A DNA stretch of 64,000 bases from Methanosarcina barkeri 3 (GTDB taxonomy: Archaea > Halobacteriota > Methanosarcinia > Methanosarcinales > Methanosarcinaceae): positions 3,410,001-3,474,000 of the forward strand of contig NZ_CP009517.1 of NCBI RefSeq assembly GCF_000970305.1, read 5' to 3'. The position numbers and the translations under genes were made by a program. This document shows positions 9,059 through 19,000 of the stretch, piece after piece. The notes beneath the pieces are model-generated. The model was not told the origin of the DNA, searched no databases, and was given only the letters and a program-made list of their open reading frames with translations. The first letter of the stretch is position 1, and each line of letters opens with the position of its first letter.

Positions 9059-9952
9059 ATGCATAATAGACATGAACTAAAAGAAGAAGCTGGCAAAACA
9101 ATCAGGAGGGTAAAAACCGAAATCAAGGAGACTCACAGGACAAACGAGAAGTCTAGCTCCAGATCCTGTTACGTTCCTGGTTCCTGGGAAGGAATAAAAA
9201 AGAATCCAAAAATTGAACGGATCAGGAACAAGCAGCGTTATGTGCCAGGATTCTGGAAAGGGACTATAGAAACACGGGTAGAGAAACCCGACTATAAGCA
9301 AAAATACATACCCGGGTTCTGGAAAGCGACAAAAGAGAACCCAAAGCTTGAGAAAATAAAGTACAGACAACGTTACATTCCCGGACTCTGGAAAGAAACT
9401 GCAAATACCAGAAAAATAAATAAAGATGATTATGAGCCACGTTATATTCCCGGCTTATGGAGAGGAACAAAAGAGAATCCGAAAATAAGTAAGATCAGGT
9501 ACAGACAGCGTTACATCCCAGGATTCTGGAGAGGAAACACCGAGAATTCAAAAACAGATAAGATCAGTCATAAGCCAAAATACGTACCTGGATTCTGGAA
9601 AGGAACAAAAGAGAATCCAAAGCTTGAGGAAATCAAGTATAAACAACGTTATATTCCCGGACTCTGGAAAGGAACAGAAAAAACTCCAGAAACAAAGAAA
9701 GTTGACTATAAAGCGCGTTATATTCCCGGTTCATGGAAAAGTACAACAAAGACTCCGAAAATAAGTAAAATCAGGTACAAACAGCGTTACATTCCCGGGC
9801 TCTGGAAAGGAAATGCGAAGAAGGATAGCTATAGACCTCGTTATGTGCCTGGCTCCTGGGAAGGAATAAAAGAAGCACCTAAGAGAAGTGAAAAATTTAG
9901 TTACAAGCCTCGCTATGTACCTGGATTCTGGAAAGGAATACCGAGAATCTAA
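9059..9952 (+). CDS. Repeat protein with 12 Y-[VI]-P-G-x-W modules
   Basis: After a charged 36-residue N-terminus the whole protein is made of 12 tandem modules of mostly 23 residues. Each opens with [RK]Y[VI]PG[FLS]W[KR]G and continues with a lysine/glutamate-rich linker. Odd-numbered modules carry a TKENPKxxKIxYxQ-type linker and even-numbered ones a TxxTxxxKxDYxx linker, so the true period is about 46 residues. Module 10 is shortened to 18 residues and the last stops after 13. The protein is very basic, with no signal peptide, membrane segment or cysteines beyond C37. The motif faintly resembles bacterial WxxGxW (YXWGXW) repeats, but I cannot assign it to a named family. Function is unknown. 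Confidence 0.85.
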   Translation: MHNRHELKEEAGKTIRRVKTEIKETHRTNEKSSSRSCYVPGSWEGIKKNPKIERIRNKQRYVPGFWKGTIETRVEKPDYKQKYIPGFWKATKENPKLEKIKYRQRYIPGLWKETANTRKINKDDYEPRYIPGLWRGTKENPKISKIRYRQRYIPGFWRGNTENSKTDKISHKPKYVPGFWKGTKENPKLEEIKYKQRYIPGLWKGTEKTPETKKVDYKARYIPGSWKSTTKTPKISKIRYKQRYIPGLWKGNAKKDSYRPRYVPGSWEGIKEAPKRSEKFSYKPRYVPGFWKGIPRI

Positions 9953-10374
9953 AGGAACTGTGGCACCTGAAAAGAAAAAAATAAAACGCTGGCAGGCCTA
10001 TAATAGATATAATAATTGAACAGTTATGAGTGAAACTTGAAGGCTCTTATTATCGTTTTTCAGTTCAGTTGTATAAATATGAGAGGTATAGTTATGAGAG
10101 TCTCCAGAATCAGACAAGCATCTTAAGCGAAAAAGTCAGTGAGAAGATAAAGTATAGAAATTAGTGGGAGTCTTTGGCTAAATCTGAAAATGCACACACT
10201 TACTTTGTTTGATCGGATTTGAGAGCCTTCCTTTTGATTATTAAGTCACAGGAAATGACTCCCATAGTCAAACTTTTATGACCTTTTATTACTAGTCTAT
10301 TTAAGTCTCTTATTAGATCATTCCACCTTTTCATAATTAACCAGTATTAAAAATCATCGTTAATTTACGCTTAT
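9953..10374. other. Spacer downstream of the PGxW repeat gene
   Basis: No gene is visible in this AT-rich stretch. A TGACTCCCATAGTCA-like imperfect palindrome occurs near 10257-10270. It leads into the 27-bp tandem repeat described next. Confidence 0.4.
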
Positions 10375-10482
10375 GATAAACCATCTTTAAGTTACGTATT
10401 TGATAAATCGTCTCTAATTTATGTTTTTGATAAATCGTCTCTGATTTATACTTTTGATAAATCGTCTTTAATTTAGTTTTTG
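10375..10482. repeat. 27-bp tandem repeat, four to five copies
   Basis: Units beginning GATAAATCGTCTCTAATTTA start at 10375, 10402, 10429 and 10456, with a degenerate copy just before the first. The first full unit is the most diverged. The repeat is non-coding, lying downstream of the convergent 97-aa gene. Confidence 0.8.
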
Positions 10483-10716
10483 ATCCCAGTCTCAAGTTTC
10501 AGTTCACAGTCCCCGTTTTTAACTCATAATTTTAACCTTTACTTTGACCCCGGTTTAATTGTACAGTTTTAAACGTACATGTGTCTGCGAAACTCACCTC
10601 CAGAGTTTAAGCTGTGCAAGTTCCCGGAAAAATAAAAATACTTAAATTCTCGTTCGGGGGATAATGCCTGAAATATTACCAGCGATTCCAGGGGTTACCG
10701 GGAAAATTTTAAAAGA

Positions 10717-11010
10717 TTATACATTTTCTGAGACTGCATTCCTAAGGCAGGTTTCCCAATCTTCAGGATTGTCTATGTTATCGCATTGCCACTCAAACTC
10801 GCGCCTTGCAAGCCTGATAGTTGCACGTGCTTTTTTGAGTGGGACCAGCTCTTTTCCGACATCGCCGATTCCCCCGACTTCCAGGCAGCTTACGATATCA
10901 ATCATAAATTTTTCCAGGCTCTCCGGTGGTATCGATTCGTTTCTTGCATGAATTTCTGCGCATTTCGCAAGATATTCTGCAAGTACTCGCATCAGTTTCG
11001 TGTCACGCAT
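10717..11010 (-). CDS. Uncharacterised 97-aa helical protein
   Basis: I do not recognise the family. The start at 11010 is chosen because AAGGAGT lies 7 nt upstream; a longer frame from 11043 would include that site. The protein (MRDTKLMRVLAEYLAKCAE...) looks all-helical and soluble. It has three cysteines (CAE, CLEVGG, CDNID) plus a fourth in ETCLRN, and a PPESLEKFMIDIVSCL segment. No signal peptide or membrane helix is seen. It stands alone. It is probably a lineage-specific methanogen protein of unknown role. Confidence 0.6.
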   Translation of the reverse strand: MRDTKLMRVLAEYLAKCAEIHARNESIPPESLEKFMIDIVSCLEVGGIGDVGKELVPLKKARATIRLARREFEWQCDNIDNPEDWETCLRNAVSENV

Positions 11011-11577
11011 GGTTCTAACTCCTTTGTACGATAAGTGGGGCAATTCACCTCGTCACACTTGACTTTAAGATTTGATGATCACAACTAATAAGAATATTAA
11101 TAAAAATGCAGACATATCTTCCTGAGTTTAGCCCAGGATACCCTTATATCCTGATTTTCCAGGAACAGTATCTCAAACAGCAATTAAAAATATGTGTTTT
11201 CGAGGCTTAAAGTTTTCTAAATAATCGTATTTGAGAGAAACTATGTACACTTGAGTATCGATCTAAAGTTCATAAAGTCGTATAAAATATTTTTTCTACT
11301 ACTTTCTATTACTGTATTTATAAAATAAGTTTACAAGTAGATAATTAATACTCTTCTTAGCATAAATTTCTCTTTATCCTCTTTCTGATTAGCCAGGATG
11401 CCTGAATATCTAATCCGGATGATTCTTTTAGTTGCCTGGCGTTAATATAGAGAAATATTAAATCTTAAGTCTTTACAAGTCTCCAGATATATCAATTGAT
11501 TACTAAGGAAGACCAATAATAATCATATCTTTTTATTGACTTGAGCCTAACGCAGTTAAAAATCAGGAGTGATTTAA
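11011..11577. other. AT-rich intergenic region
   Basis: Divergent promoters of the 97-aa gene (minus) and the GyrI-like gene (plus) must lie here. I see no gene. AATATAGAGAAATATTAAATC at about 11442-11462 includes a possible TATA-like element for the plus-strand gene. Confidence 0.4.
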
Positions 11578-12210
11578 ATGCCTGGAATAGATTTAAAAAA
11601 AGAGAATAAAGAATTATACAATCCATCTGCAAAAGAAGTATCAATTGTAAATGTTCCTGAAATGAATTTTCTAATGATAGATGGTAAAGGCGACCCAAAT
11701 ATATCACAGGAATATCAGGACTCCATAGAAGCATTGTTTTCAGTATCTTATAAAATTAAATTTATCTCTAAAAAAGAGAACTCGCAAGATTATGTGGTAA
11801 TGCCTCTTGAGGGACTCTGGTGGGTTGAAAATATGAAAGAATTCACCGTTCAAGATAAAAGTGGCTGGAAATGGACCGCAATGATAAGACAACCAGACTT
11901 CATAACAAAAGATGTGATAAAAGAAGCCGTAAAAGAAGTCGAAAAAAAGAAAAAACTGCCTGCACTTTCCAGGATAAAATTTCAAAGCCTGCATGAAGGC
12001 TTATCAGCCCAGATAATGCACATTGGTCCATATTCTCAGGAAGACCCGACTGTAGAGAAACTACATAATTTTATTGAAGAAAAAGGATATGAGTTTAATG
12101 GAAGCCTGCCTGGTGAGAAACACCATGAGATATATATAAGCAACATGCTCAGAACAGAGCCGGAAAAACTTAAAACTATCATAAGGCAACCCATGAAAAA
12201 AAGAAGTTAA
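11578..12210 (+). CDS. GyrI-like small-molecule-binding domain protein
   Basis: The 210-residue protein matches the stand-alone GyrI-like (SOUL/AraC effector-binding) fold. It has an N-terminal KEVSIVNVPEMNFLMIDGKG strand region, a middle VMPLEGLWW segment, and a C-terminal half with SAQIMHIGPYSQEDPT and HHEIYISN, which are typical of this domain. Such domains bind small, often cationic ligands; no DNA-binding domain is attached, so it may act as a sequestering or hydrolase-like protein. CAGGAGTGATTTAA before the ATG is a good ribosome-binding site. There are no operon partners. Confidence 0.8.
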   Translation: MPGIDLKKENKELYNPSAKEVSIVNVPEMNFLMIDGKGDPNISQEYQDSIEALFSVSYKIKFISKKENSQDYVVMPLEGLWWVENMKEFTVQDKSGWKWTAMIRQPDFITKDVIKEAVKEVEKKKKLPALSRIKFQSLHEGLSAQIMHIGPYSQEDPTVEKLHNFIEEKGYEFNGSLPGEKHHEIYISNMLRTEPEKLKTIIRQPMKKRS

Positions 12211-12220
12211 AATAACGAAT

Positions 12221-12405
12221 TGATGGCAAAATAATGAAAAGGTAACAGACAATAAACGGATAACAAGCAATAAAAAAATAACAAACAATGAAAAGATAAC
12301 TAGCAATGAGCGGATAATAAACAATGAAAAGATAACAAGCAATAAAAGATAACAAACAATAAAAGATGACAAACAATAAAAGATGACAAACAATGAATAA
12401 AGATT
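12221..12405. repeat. AAYAAACAATRAAAGAT-type low-complexity repeats
   Basis: Directly after the GyrI-like gene, about ten degenerate copies of a 16-18 bp unit (for example GATAACAAACAATAAAA) follow each other. They are nearly free of pyrimidines on the plus strand, which produces long open but meaningless frames on the minus strand. Confidence 0.75.
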
Positions 12406-12634
12406 GAAATCCATTGAGAGTTGCTTAAGATACCTCTTTTGTTCAGGTTTATGTTTACCTTATTTTTCTACAATTATTAAACTTAAGGAAAATTTATTCT
12501 ATCGCATTTATTTAGTTTCCAGCTATCTAATATATAGATAGGCAGGAGCAAAATTTACTTTTTATCAGAAAAATGACATTTGTTAAAGTCCTATATAAGA
12601 ATTTCAATAATTTATGATATTTGAAGGAACTGAA
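12406..12634. other. Leader and promoter region of the HD-domain gene
   Basis: A non-coding stretch. TCTAATATATAGATAGG near 12526-12542 could be a TATA element for the downstream gene. Nothing else is apparent. Confidence 0.35.
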
Positions 12635-13195
12635 ATGTTGACTGAGGATGAAATCTTTGCCAACGAAACTTATATTCTTGATCTCTTAAATGAAATTGAG
12701 AGAGAAGGAGTTAAAGATTACATCCGGTACATTGAAAGCTCTGATTTCTTTTCTGCACCAGCAAGTACAAAATATCATAGAGATTATCCTGGCGGACTTG
12801 CGGAACATTGCCTCAATTTATTAGAACCGCTGAAATTATCGAACTCCCGCCTTAAGGAAAAAGAGCAACTTTCCGAAGATTCTTTAATAATTATTGCTTT
12901 GTGCCACGACGTCTGTAAAGAAGGATTATATACTGGGGATTATGGAAATTATCGGACGTTACCAGATCATCCTGCAAATAATAAGCATTCAATTCTTTCT
13001 ATTGAGAGAGTTAAAAAGTATATAAAACTTACACGCAACGAAAGGGACATAATCCTTTATCATATGGGACTTTTTTCGTGCTATGAATATGGTATGGAGT
13101 ATACTCCAGAAGATTTGATGAGAGCTATAAAAAGACACCCTCTTGTACAGATTTTTGCAGCTATTGATATGGAAGAAACTCACTGGCAAAGGTAA
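12635..13195 (+). CDS. HD-domain phosphohydrolase
   Basis: This is a metal-dependent HD-superfamily hydrolase. The metal-binding histidines and aspartate are visible in GLAEHCLNLLEP, in the signature ALCHDVCKEG and in ILYHMGLF. It resembles the HD part of YhaM-like exonucleases and phage-type HD hydrolases, but no OB domain is present, so a nucleotide or phosphate-ester substrate is only inferred. The start at 12635 follows GAAGGAACTGAA; an upstream in-frame ATG at 12614 has no ribosome-binding site. The length is 186 aa. It is not in an operon. Confidence 0.8.
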   Translation: MLTEDEIFANETYILDLLNEIEREGVKDYIRYIESSDFFSAPASTKYHRDYPGGLAEHCLNLLEPLKLSNSRLKEKEQLSEDSLIIIALCHDVCKEGLYTGDYGNYRTLPDHPANNKHSILSIERVKKYIKLTRNERDIILYHMGLFSCYEYGMEYTPEDLMRAIKRHPLVQIFAAIDMEETHWQR

Positions 13196-13199
13196 AGAT

Positions 13200-13312
13200 C
13201 AAGCTTTTTAAGATAAGCTTTTAAGCTTTTTAAGATAAGCCTAACCTTTTAAGATAAACCTTTAAGCTTTTAAGATAAACCTTTAAGCTTTTAAGATAAA
13301 GCCTAAGCTTTT
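13200..13312. repeat. TTTTAAGATAAACC tandem repeats
   Basis: Five to six degenerate units of about 20-22 bp, each containing AAGCTTTTAAGATAAACC, follow the HD gene. AAGCTTTTTAAGATAAGCTT pairs can also form weak hairpins. They are non-coding and may coincide with the transcript end. Confidence 0.7.
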
Positions 13313-13567
13313 ACGAACTATCACCTTACTGACCTGAGTAACCCTCTTTTAACAAACATTTGATTTGAATTCTTTTTATATTAAACTAGAGTAGTAGTAA
13401 AGAGGGAATAAAAGAGGGTGAGAAATTAAATTGGGAAAGGCTTTGGAAACCTAAATTTAGAAAATGAACTTATCAAACAAGGAGTAAAACAGGTTGAGAT
13501 CGAAAGGAACTCCGAGAAAATAGAGTCACAATATTGGGAAAAATCATAATATGGGGGAGAAAAAGTA

Positions 13568-13939
13568 ATGCAAGCAAGCACTACTGAAGTTCAGAGCATT
13601 TTAGGAAATGTAAAATATCCTGCAACGAAGAAACAGGTCATCGATGAAGCCCGAAAACAGAATATTAGTGGCGACACAATGCAGACTCTTGAGAACATTC
13701 CAGACAGGGAATACAACAGCGCTGATGATGTAGTCAATGAATTTGAAGGTTTTCAAAAAGCTATGGAAGTTTTCCATAAAAGGAAATATCCTGCAACAAA
13801 GCAGGAGCTAGTCAATGAAGCTAGAAATCTTCATGTCCGCGATGTAATAATAAGAGCTCTTGAGGCCTGCCCGGATAAGGAATACTCCAGCCCTGATGAT
13901 GTTATCAAAGAATGCAGAGCCAGAATCCAGAACCGATAA
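13568..13939 (+). CDS. Tandem DUF2795 protein
   Basis: The 123-residue protein is an internal duplication of a DUF2795 module. Each copy has the pattern KYPATKxxxxxEAR, then about 12 residues, then P[DS]xEY[NS]S[AP]DDV; they lie at about residues 16-58 and 72-117. The family is small, helical and widespread; its function is unknown, though it often occurs with stress-related genes. GGGGGAGAAAAAGTA before the ATG is a strong ribosome-binding site. There are no cysteines, signal or membrane helix. It is probably monocistronic. Confidence 0.85.
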   Translation: MQASTTEVQSILGNVKYPATKKQVIDEARKQNISGDTMQTLENIPDREYNSADDVVNEFEGFQKAMEVFHKRKYPATKQELVNEARNLHVRDVIIRALEACPDKEYSSPDDVIKECRARIQNR

Positions 13940-13973
13940 TTCGATTTTAGACAGGTAGCCGCTAAAAGCGAAA

Positions 13974-14105
13974 GATTAAAACAGAAATTAAAGCAGAAGA
14001 TTAAAACAGAAATTAAAGCAGAAGATTAAAACAGAAATTAAAGCAGAAGATTAAAACAGAAGGTTAAAGCAGAAGATTAAAACAGAAGGTTAAAGCAGAA
14101 GACCA
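13974..14105. repeat. 25-26 bp tandem repeat, five copies
   Basis: Units of the form GATTAAAACAGAAATTAAAG plus CAGAA begin at 13974, 13999, 14024, 14049 and 14075. The first three are nearly perfect and the last two share an AAGGTT variant, which shows stepwise duplication. The repeat lies between convergent genes. Confidence 0.85.
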
Positions 14106-14292
14106 AAAACAAGATGGAAAAACTATAAACTTCGGTTCAGACCGCCTTTGGTCTTGAATTTTTAAGAGGGGAAAGAATCCCTTAAATTTTCCTCAAAAGA
14201 TTTTTCCTCAAAAGACAATACTTATCCATCAAGATATGAGTCTGGAAAGAAATATATTAGGGAAATAAACAAATAATTGATTCTTCATCCTT

Positions 14293-15351
14293 TCAGGTAA
14301 TTGGTTTTTTGTCCTCCCCAAGTTTATGAAGAATAGAGTTTTTGAGATTCAAAGCATTTGTGTCTTCCGCATTAATTCTTAAAGTGTTCTCTACTGCAGC
14401 CAGTGACTGCTTATATCTTCCGAGTTCAAAGAGAATAGACCCTTTGTTGAACCAGGCTTCAGGTCTGTTTGGGTTACCCTGCAGCGTTTTATCAAATGCC
14501 TTTAATGCTTTTTCAGGCCTATCAAGCATATAAAGAGTAGAACCTTTGAAACTCCAAACGTTTTCATTTTTAGGGTTAATCTCAAGAGACTTATCAAGTG
14601 CTTCTAAAGCCTCTTCATATCTACCAAGAGTATAAAGAGCAGAGCCTTTATAGCTCCAGATATCTGCATTATCCGGGTTGATTTCAAGACATTTATCAAA
14701 TTCTTTCAGCGCTCTCACATACTTATCCGATTCGTAAACCTGCCTGTCTCTGTACCCCTTACCGGACACTTCAGGAGAGTTATATGGGAGAGTATTCAAC
14801 TCTTTAATCAGACTTTCATCTTGTAGTGTAGACAACATATTTTTATATTTCTGGATTTCAACGTCCTCTGGATAGAGTGAAAGGATCTCATTAAGTGTAT
14901 CCAGTGCCTCTTTATATCCTCCAAGCTTGAATAAAGCAAGAGCCTTGAACTTAAGTGCATATTTGTAGTTTATATTGTCACTCTTTTTCCATAGGTACAG
15001 GTTTTCTTTAGAAATTACCTCTGGTATAGTTTCCAGGGCATTGTCAAAAGCTTCTATTGAACCTCCGTACTTGCCGGTTTTATAGAGTACTGTACCTTTA
15101 ATCAGCCAAGCCTCAGTAAAATATTGATCGTCAGTTATTTCTTTCTCAAGAAAAGCAAGTATTTTCTTAATAGTAAAGCTGCTCTCATCTTCTAATGAAA
15201 AGTCTTCATCCTGCATTAAAGACCCGATGATGTCAATGACTTCAATATCTTTTTTTCTTCCTTCATACGTTTCTAATCCGATAAACTCCTCTTCATAAAA
15301 TGAGTCTCTCTTAGAGTGATGAAACTCACGACCTTTATCCGTTGCACTCAT
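14293..15351 (-). CDS. Tetratricopeptide repeat protein
   Basis: The 352-residue protein has an acidic N-terminal 65 residues followed by at least six TPR units. Examples are AWLIKGTVLYKTGKYGGSIEAF, WSYKGSALYTLGRYEEALEAL and AWFNKGSILFELGRYKQSL, each spaced about 34 residues with NP at the unit boundary. TPR arrays are protein-interaction scaffolds; the partner is not indicated. There is no signal or membrane segment, so it is cytoplasmic. Its start lies only about 28 bp from a 16-copy 13-bp repeat, which therefore occupies its promoter region. Confidence 0.85.
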   Translation of the reverse strand: MSATDKGREFHHSKRDSFYEEEFIGLETYEGRKKDIEVIDIIGSLMQDEDFSLEDESSFTIKKILAFLEKEITDDQYFTEAWLIKGTVLYKTGKYGGSIEAFDNALETIPEVISKENLYLWKKSDNINYKYALKFKALALFKLGGYKEALDTLNEILSLYPEDVEIQKYKNMLSTLQDESLIKELNTLPYNSPEVSGKGYRDRQVYESDKYVRALKEFDKCLEINPDNADIWSYKGSALYTLGRYEEALEALDKSLEINPKNENVWSFKGSTLYMLDRPEKALKAFDKTLQGNPNRPEAWFNKGSILFELGRYKQSLAAVENTLRINAEDTNALNLKNSILHKLGEDKKPIT

Positions 15352-15378
15352 ACTATCAGAACCCGAAAATATGCTTGT

Positions 15379-15587
15379 CAGAATTCATTGCCAGAACTCA
15401 TTATCAGAATTCATTGCCAGAACTCATTATCAGAATTTATTGTCAGAATTCATTATCAGAATTCATTATCAGAATTTATTGTCAGAATTCATTATCAGAA
15501 TTTATTGTCAGAATTCATTATCAGAATTTATTGTCAGAATTCATTATCAGAATTCATTTGTCAGAATTGATTATCAGAATTTTACTT
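15379..15587. repeat. 13-bp minisatellite, 16 copies
   Basis: The unit CAGAATTCATTAT, alternating with CAGAATTTATTGT, begins every 13 bp from 15379 to 15548, then at 15562 and 15575. Because 13 is not a multiple of 3, all three plus-strand frames are open and encode the same rotated peptide, so these frames are artefacts. It lies directly upstream of the TPR gene and could affect its promoter. Confidence 0.9.
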
Positions 15588-15589
15588 AA

Positions 15590-16021
15590 TCACTTGTCAA
15601 ACGAGATTTGTTGGCTTTACTAAGCTCGCTGACCTTAAACCTGCACTGGTTCTCATTAACCCGAAATATTTCCCAAGAAGATATATTTCCCACGGATATA
15701 TATTTGCAATGTAATATTAAAACATACTTTTTGAAAAAAGATATTGGAAAAAGTAGAGCTCCCTGATAAAAAGGTTTGATGAAAAAAATCAAGATTTACT
15801 TAGCCGCTGATGTCGGATTCTGAGAGAATTTGACAAATTCAAAAATAAATCAGATTTCAATTAAAGTCTTGGAGTCACTTTTGTTATTAAATAATCGATG
15901 GTCGTTTGAAATTTGACTAAGAAAAGTAAATTTAAATTGTTGGATTAGCAGTTCCTTATATGATCCACCAGTTCTTTTACGCTTTAACTCTCTATTAGGC
16001 TCTTTTACGTTTAACTTTCTG
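15590..16021. other. Spacer between TPR promoter region and the SMC-like ATPase gene
   Basis: No supported gene. A degenerate duplication of GTTCTTTTACG/GCTCTTTTACGTTTAAC occurs near 15971-16015, just after the ATPase gene stop. Short minus-strand frames here have no ribosome-binding site and unremarkable composition. Confidence 0.4.
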
Positions 16022-19000
16022 TTATACTGCATCAAGGTCTACAGCTCTGGCTTCAGGAAAACTTTCAACGAGCATCCGTACGGTTTCGGGATGACAAGTG
16101 AAATAAAAAATCTGGTTGTCCGATGCAAGATCCTTTATGGCTTCACAGGTACTTTTGCAACGTACAGGATCAAAGTTCACCAGAACGTCATCAAAAACAA
16201 TTGGAAGAGATTCCGAATGTCGGCCGAATTCTCTAATGAAACCGAAGCGTAGAGAGAGATAAAGCTGTTCGGCCGTTCCCCGACTGAGTTCCTGGATGCT
16301 CTTTTGATGCCCATTCCGGTCTTCAACATAAATTTCGGTAGAGTTGAGTGGAGAATAAATCCTTGTGTACCTGCCTCCGGTAATTTTTAAGAAAAAAGCC
16401 TGGGCTTCCACGATAACTGCAGGCTGTCTTTCCTTTTCATAGACTTTGACTGCTTTAGCAAGGATTTCCCGGGCTAAAACCAGAGAAGCCCATTCCCTTG
16501 ACTTTTCGTGGAGTTCTTCCAGCAGGCTTTCCTGCATTACCCTTGCCAGGGAACCTTCACTTCCATGTTCAAGCTGTTCAATCTGGTTTCGTATCGCTCC
16601 ACGACTGTCTATAGCATTCGAGATCTCCTGTTCCAGGGTTTTCAGGCACTCCTCAAGCCTGCAATTCTCGTCTTTCAGGCCTGAGAGATCAGAGGCTTGC
16701 AGCTCTTCCACTAAAAGCTTGTACTCTTCGTCATCTCTGGAAACCCGCCGGATTTGCTGTTCAGCTTCTCTTTTCCTGTTTTCCAGCTCGGTTCGTTGAG
16801 TCCAGAACCGAGCGTTTTCGTAGAATTCTTCTTCCGTCTCTGCATAACCGGAATTAAGAAGAAACGCAAGCTCTTCTGCAGCCTCTTCATACTTATCCCT
16901 GGCTGCCTGAAGTTCAATATTGAGTTCTTTCGATTTCGTTTTCAGCTGCTGAAGGTTTCTTGCCTCATCGGATGCCTTTTCAAGGTCTAAACGGAGTTTT
17001 TCAACCTGGGAGTCAAAAGAGAGTCCGGAAAGAGGAAGTCCACACTCTTGCAGGACTCCAGCCACCTTTGCTTCATAGGCTTCTATCGAGTTTTTGCTGG
17101 AATCTATCTGTTCTTCAAGTTTTCGGATAGCTCGCTGTCTATCAAAGCATGTCCGAATTACCGAAAATATTTCAAGCACACTTTCTACTGAAAGCGAGGG
17201 GTCAAGCCCGTAAGTCTCAAGCCAGTTATTCCACTTTTCTGATATGGTTTCACGTACTCTTTTTTCCTCTTGGAGCCGGGCTTCTAGCTCTTGTTTTTTA
17301 CGGTTAAGGTCTTCAGACTCAACCTCAAGTTTTCTCACTCTTTCAGCCTGGTTAAATGCAAAACTTACATCCTCCCGCAGCTTTGCGATTTCACTCTCTA
17401 GTGTAATTCCTGAAAAGAACCTTCCACAAGCCTCCAGAATACTAAAGGTTTTTTCTTCGTATTTTTTAACAGCAGCTTCTTTGAACTTTACCTGTTTTTC
17501 CAGTTCTATTATATTCTTTTGTTTTTCCAGGCAGGAACTGATCGCAGAAAGGAGTTCAAGCACATGCTCGGGAGAGAGCTCAGGGCTGAGCCCTGAAGAA
17601 ACAAGCCACACTTTCCATTCCTGGAGAACTTCTTCCTGCTTTGCCTCTTCGGCCCTGAGAGTTTCCTTGAGTCCGATGTAACTTGCATTTAACTTATCCA
17701 GCTTCTTCTGGAGCTTTTCCTCCCTCTGGAATAGCTCCGAGGCAGTCTTTAACTCAACCATGACTTTCTGCAACTCATTGGCTTTCTGTTCTCGTATTGA
17801 GGAATCAGGAATGTCTTCAAAACCACACTTTTTTGCACAGGTTTTCATGGATACTTTCAATGTAGTAATCTCTCGGTATAACTTTTCTTTTGAGTCCTGC
17901 ACACTTTGTTTTCGGGATTCGGTGTTCTCCGGGTGTTCTCCTCCGGCGAGGGGGATCGAGGAGTTATTAGTTGCTTTCAAGAAATATACAGCCGCCGTAG
18001 CAAAAAGAAGTAAAAATATCACAAGTCCGGAAAGCAGAGTGCCGTTAATGCTCTCGTAAATCAGGCCAATGCAGCCTGCAAGCAGAATCATTCCTGCAGG
18101 CCAGAGGGGAAGTCCGCCTTCATGTTCGGTTTCCCGGTGTCCTAAAGCTGCAAAAAACATCTCTTCTTTTTCCAGGTTTTTGAGTTCACCTTCTTTTTCC
18201 TTCAGTAGAGGTTGAGTAACCCTGAGATAACTTACAGCTTCAAGCTCCTGTTTTACCTCTTCAAGTCTGGGAAGAGTCAAGTATACCTCAAATCTCTCTT
18301 TCAGAGCCTCGATTTCCTCGCAGACTTCTCTAATTTCCTCAAAAGCAAGTTTAAGCCTGTCATGGTACCTCTCAATTGTTTTTTCTGCCTCATCCATTTC
18401 CCTTCGTTTTCTGAGTACAGTTTCTTTTGAAAAAGTGGAGTACTCGAAAAGATCAAGGACAGTTTCATCCCATCCCTCCTCAAGTCCTGAAAGAGTTTTC
18501 CTGAGTTCAGACTTTCTGTCCTGAAGTTCCTGAGTTCCGGAAAGGAGAAAGTCCTTATCAGCCTGGTATTTTTCGATTCCGTTTCCAAGTTCGATAACCC
18601 GGTCTCTGTGTACAAGGAGGCCTTCTTCAAAAAGATCATTTTCCTGGAGTATCCTTTCGATGCTGTTAAGGACTTGCTGAAGTTCGTTTCTGGTCTCTTT
18701 TACTTTATCTTCAATTTCCTCTACTGACCTTCGCATCTGAATAACTGATTCCTTTGCAGGGATAGAGCGGTCAAAGCGATCCAGAGCATCTTCATTCCAG
18801 GTTGGACCGAGTTCCAGAAGAAGCTCAGTAAGCCCGGCTTTTTCCTGCCTGAGGTTTATTTCCAGAGAAGGAAGCATTTTTTCTTCAGACCTGTACTTTT
18901 CAATTCCGCTTCTCAGTTCCAGCACCGAATCTTTTTGCTGCAGAAGGTTTTCGTCAGGGGAAAGGCTTATTTCTTTAACAGCATTTTTATCCAGTTCCTG

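Noticed and set aside
12061-12414. Minus-strand frames rich in Phe/Ile/Val/Cys
   Set aside because: They read the complement of AACAAACAATAAAAGAT repeats and the end of the GyrI-like gene.
15316-15623. Three overlapping plus-strand frames upstream of the TPR gene
   Set aside because: All encode the same rotated peptide from a 13-bp repeat, so they are artefacts.
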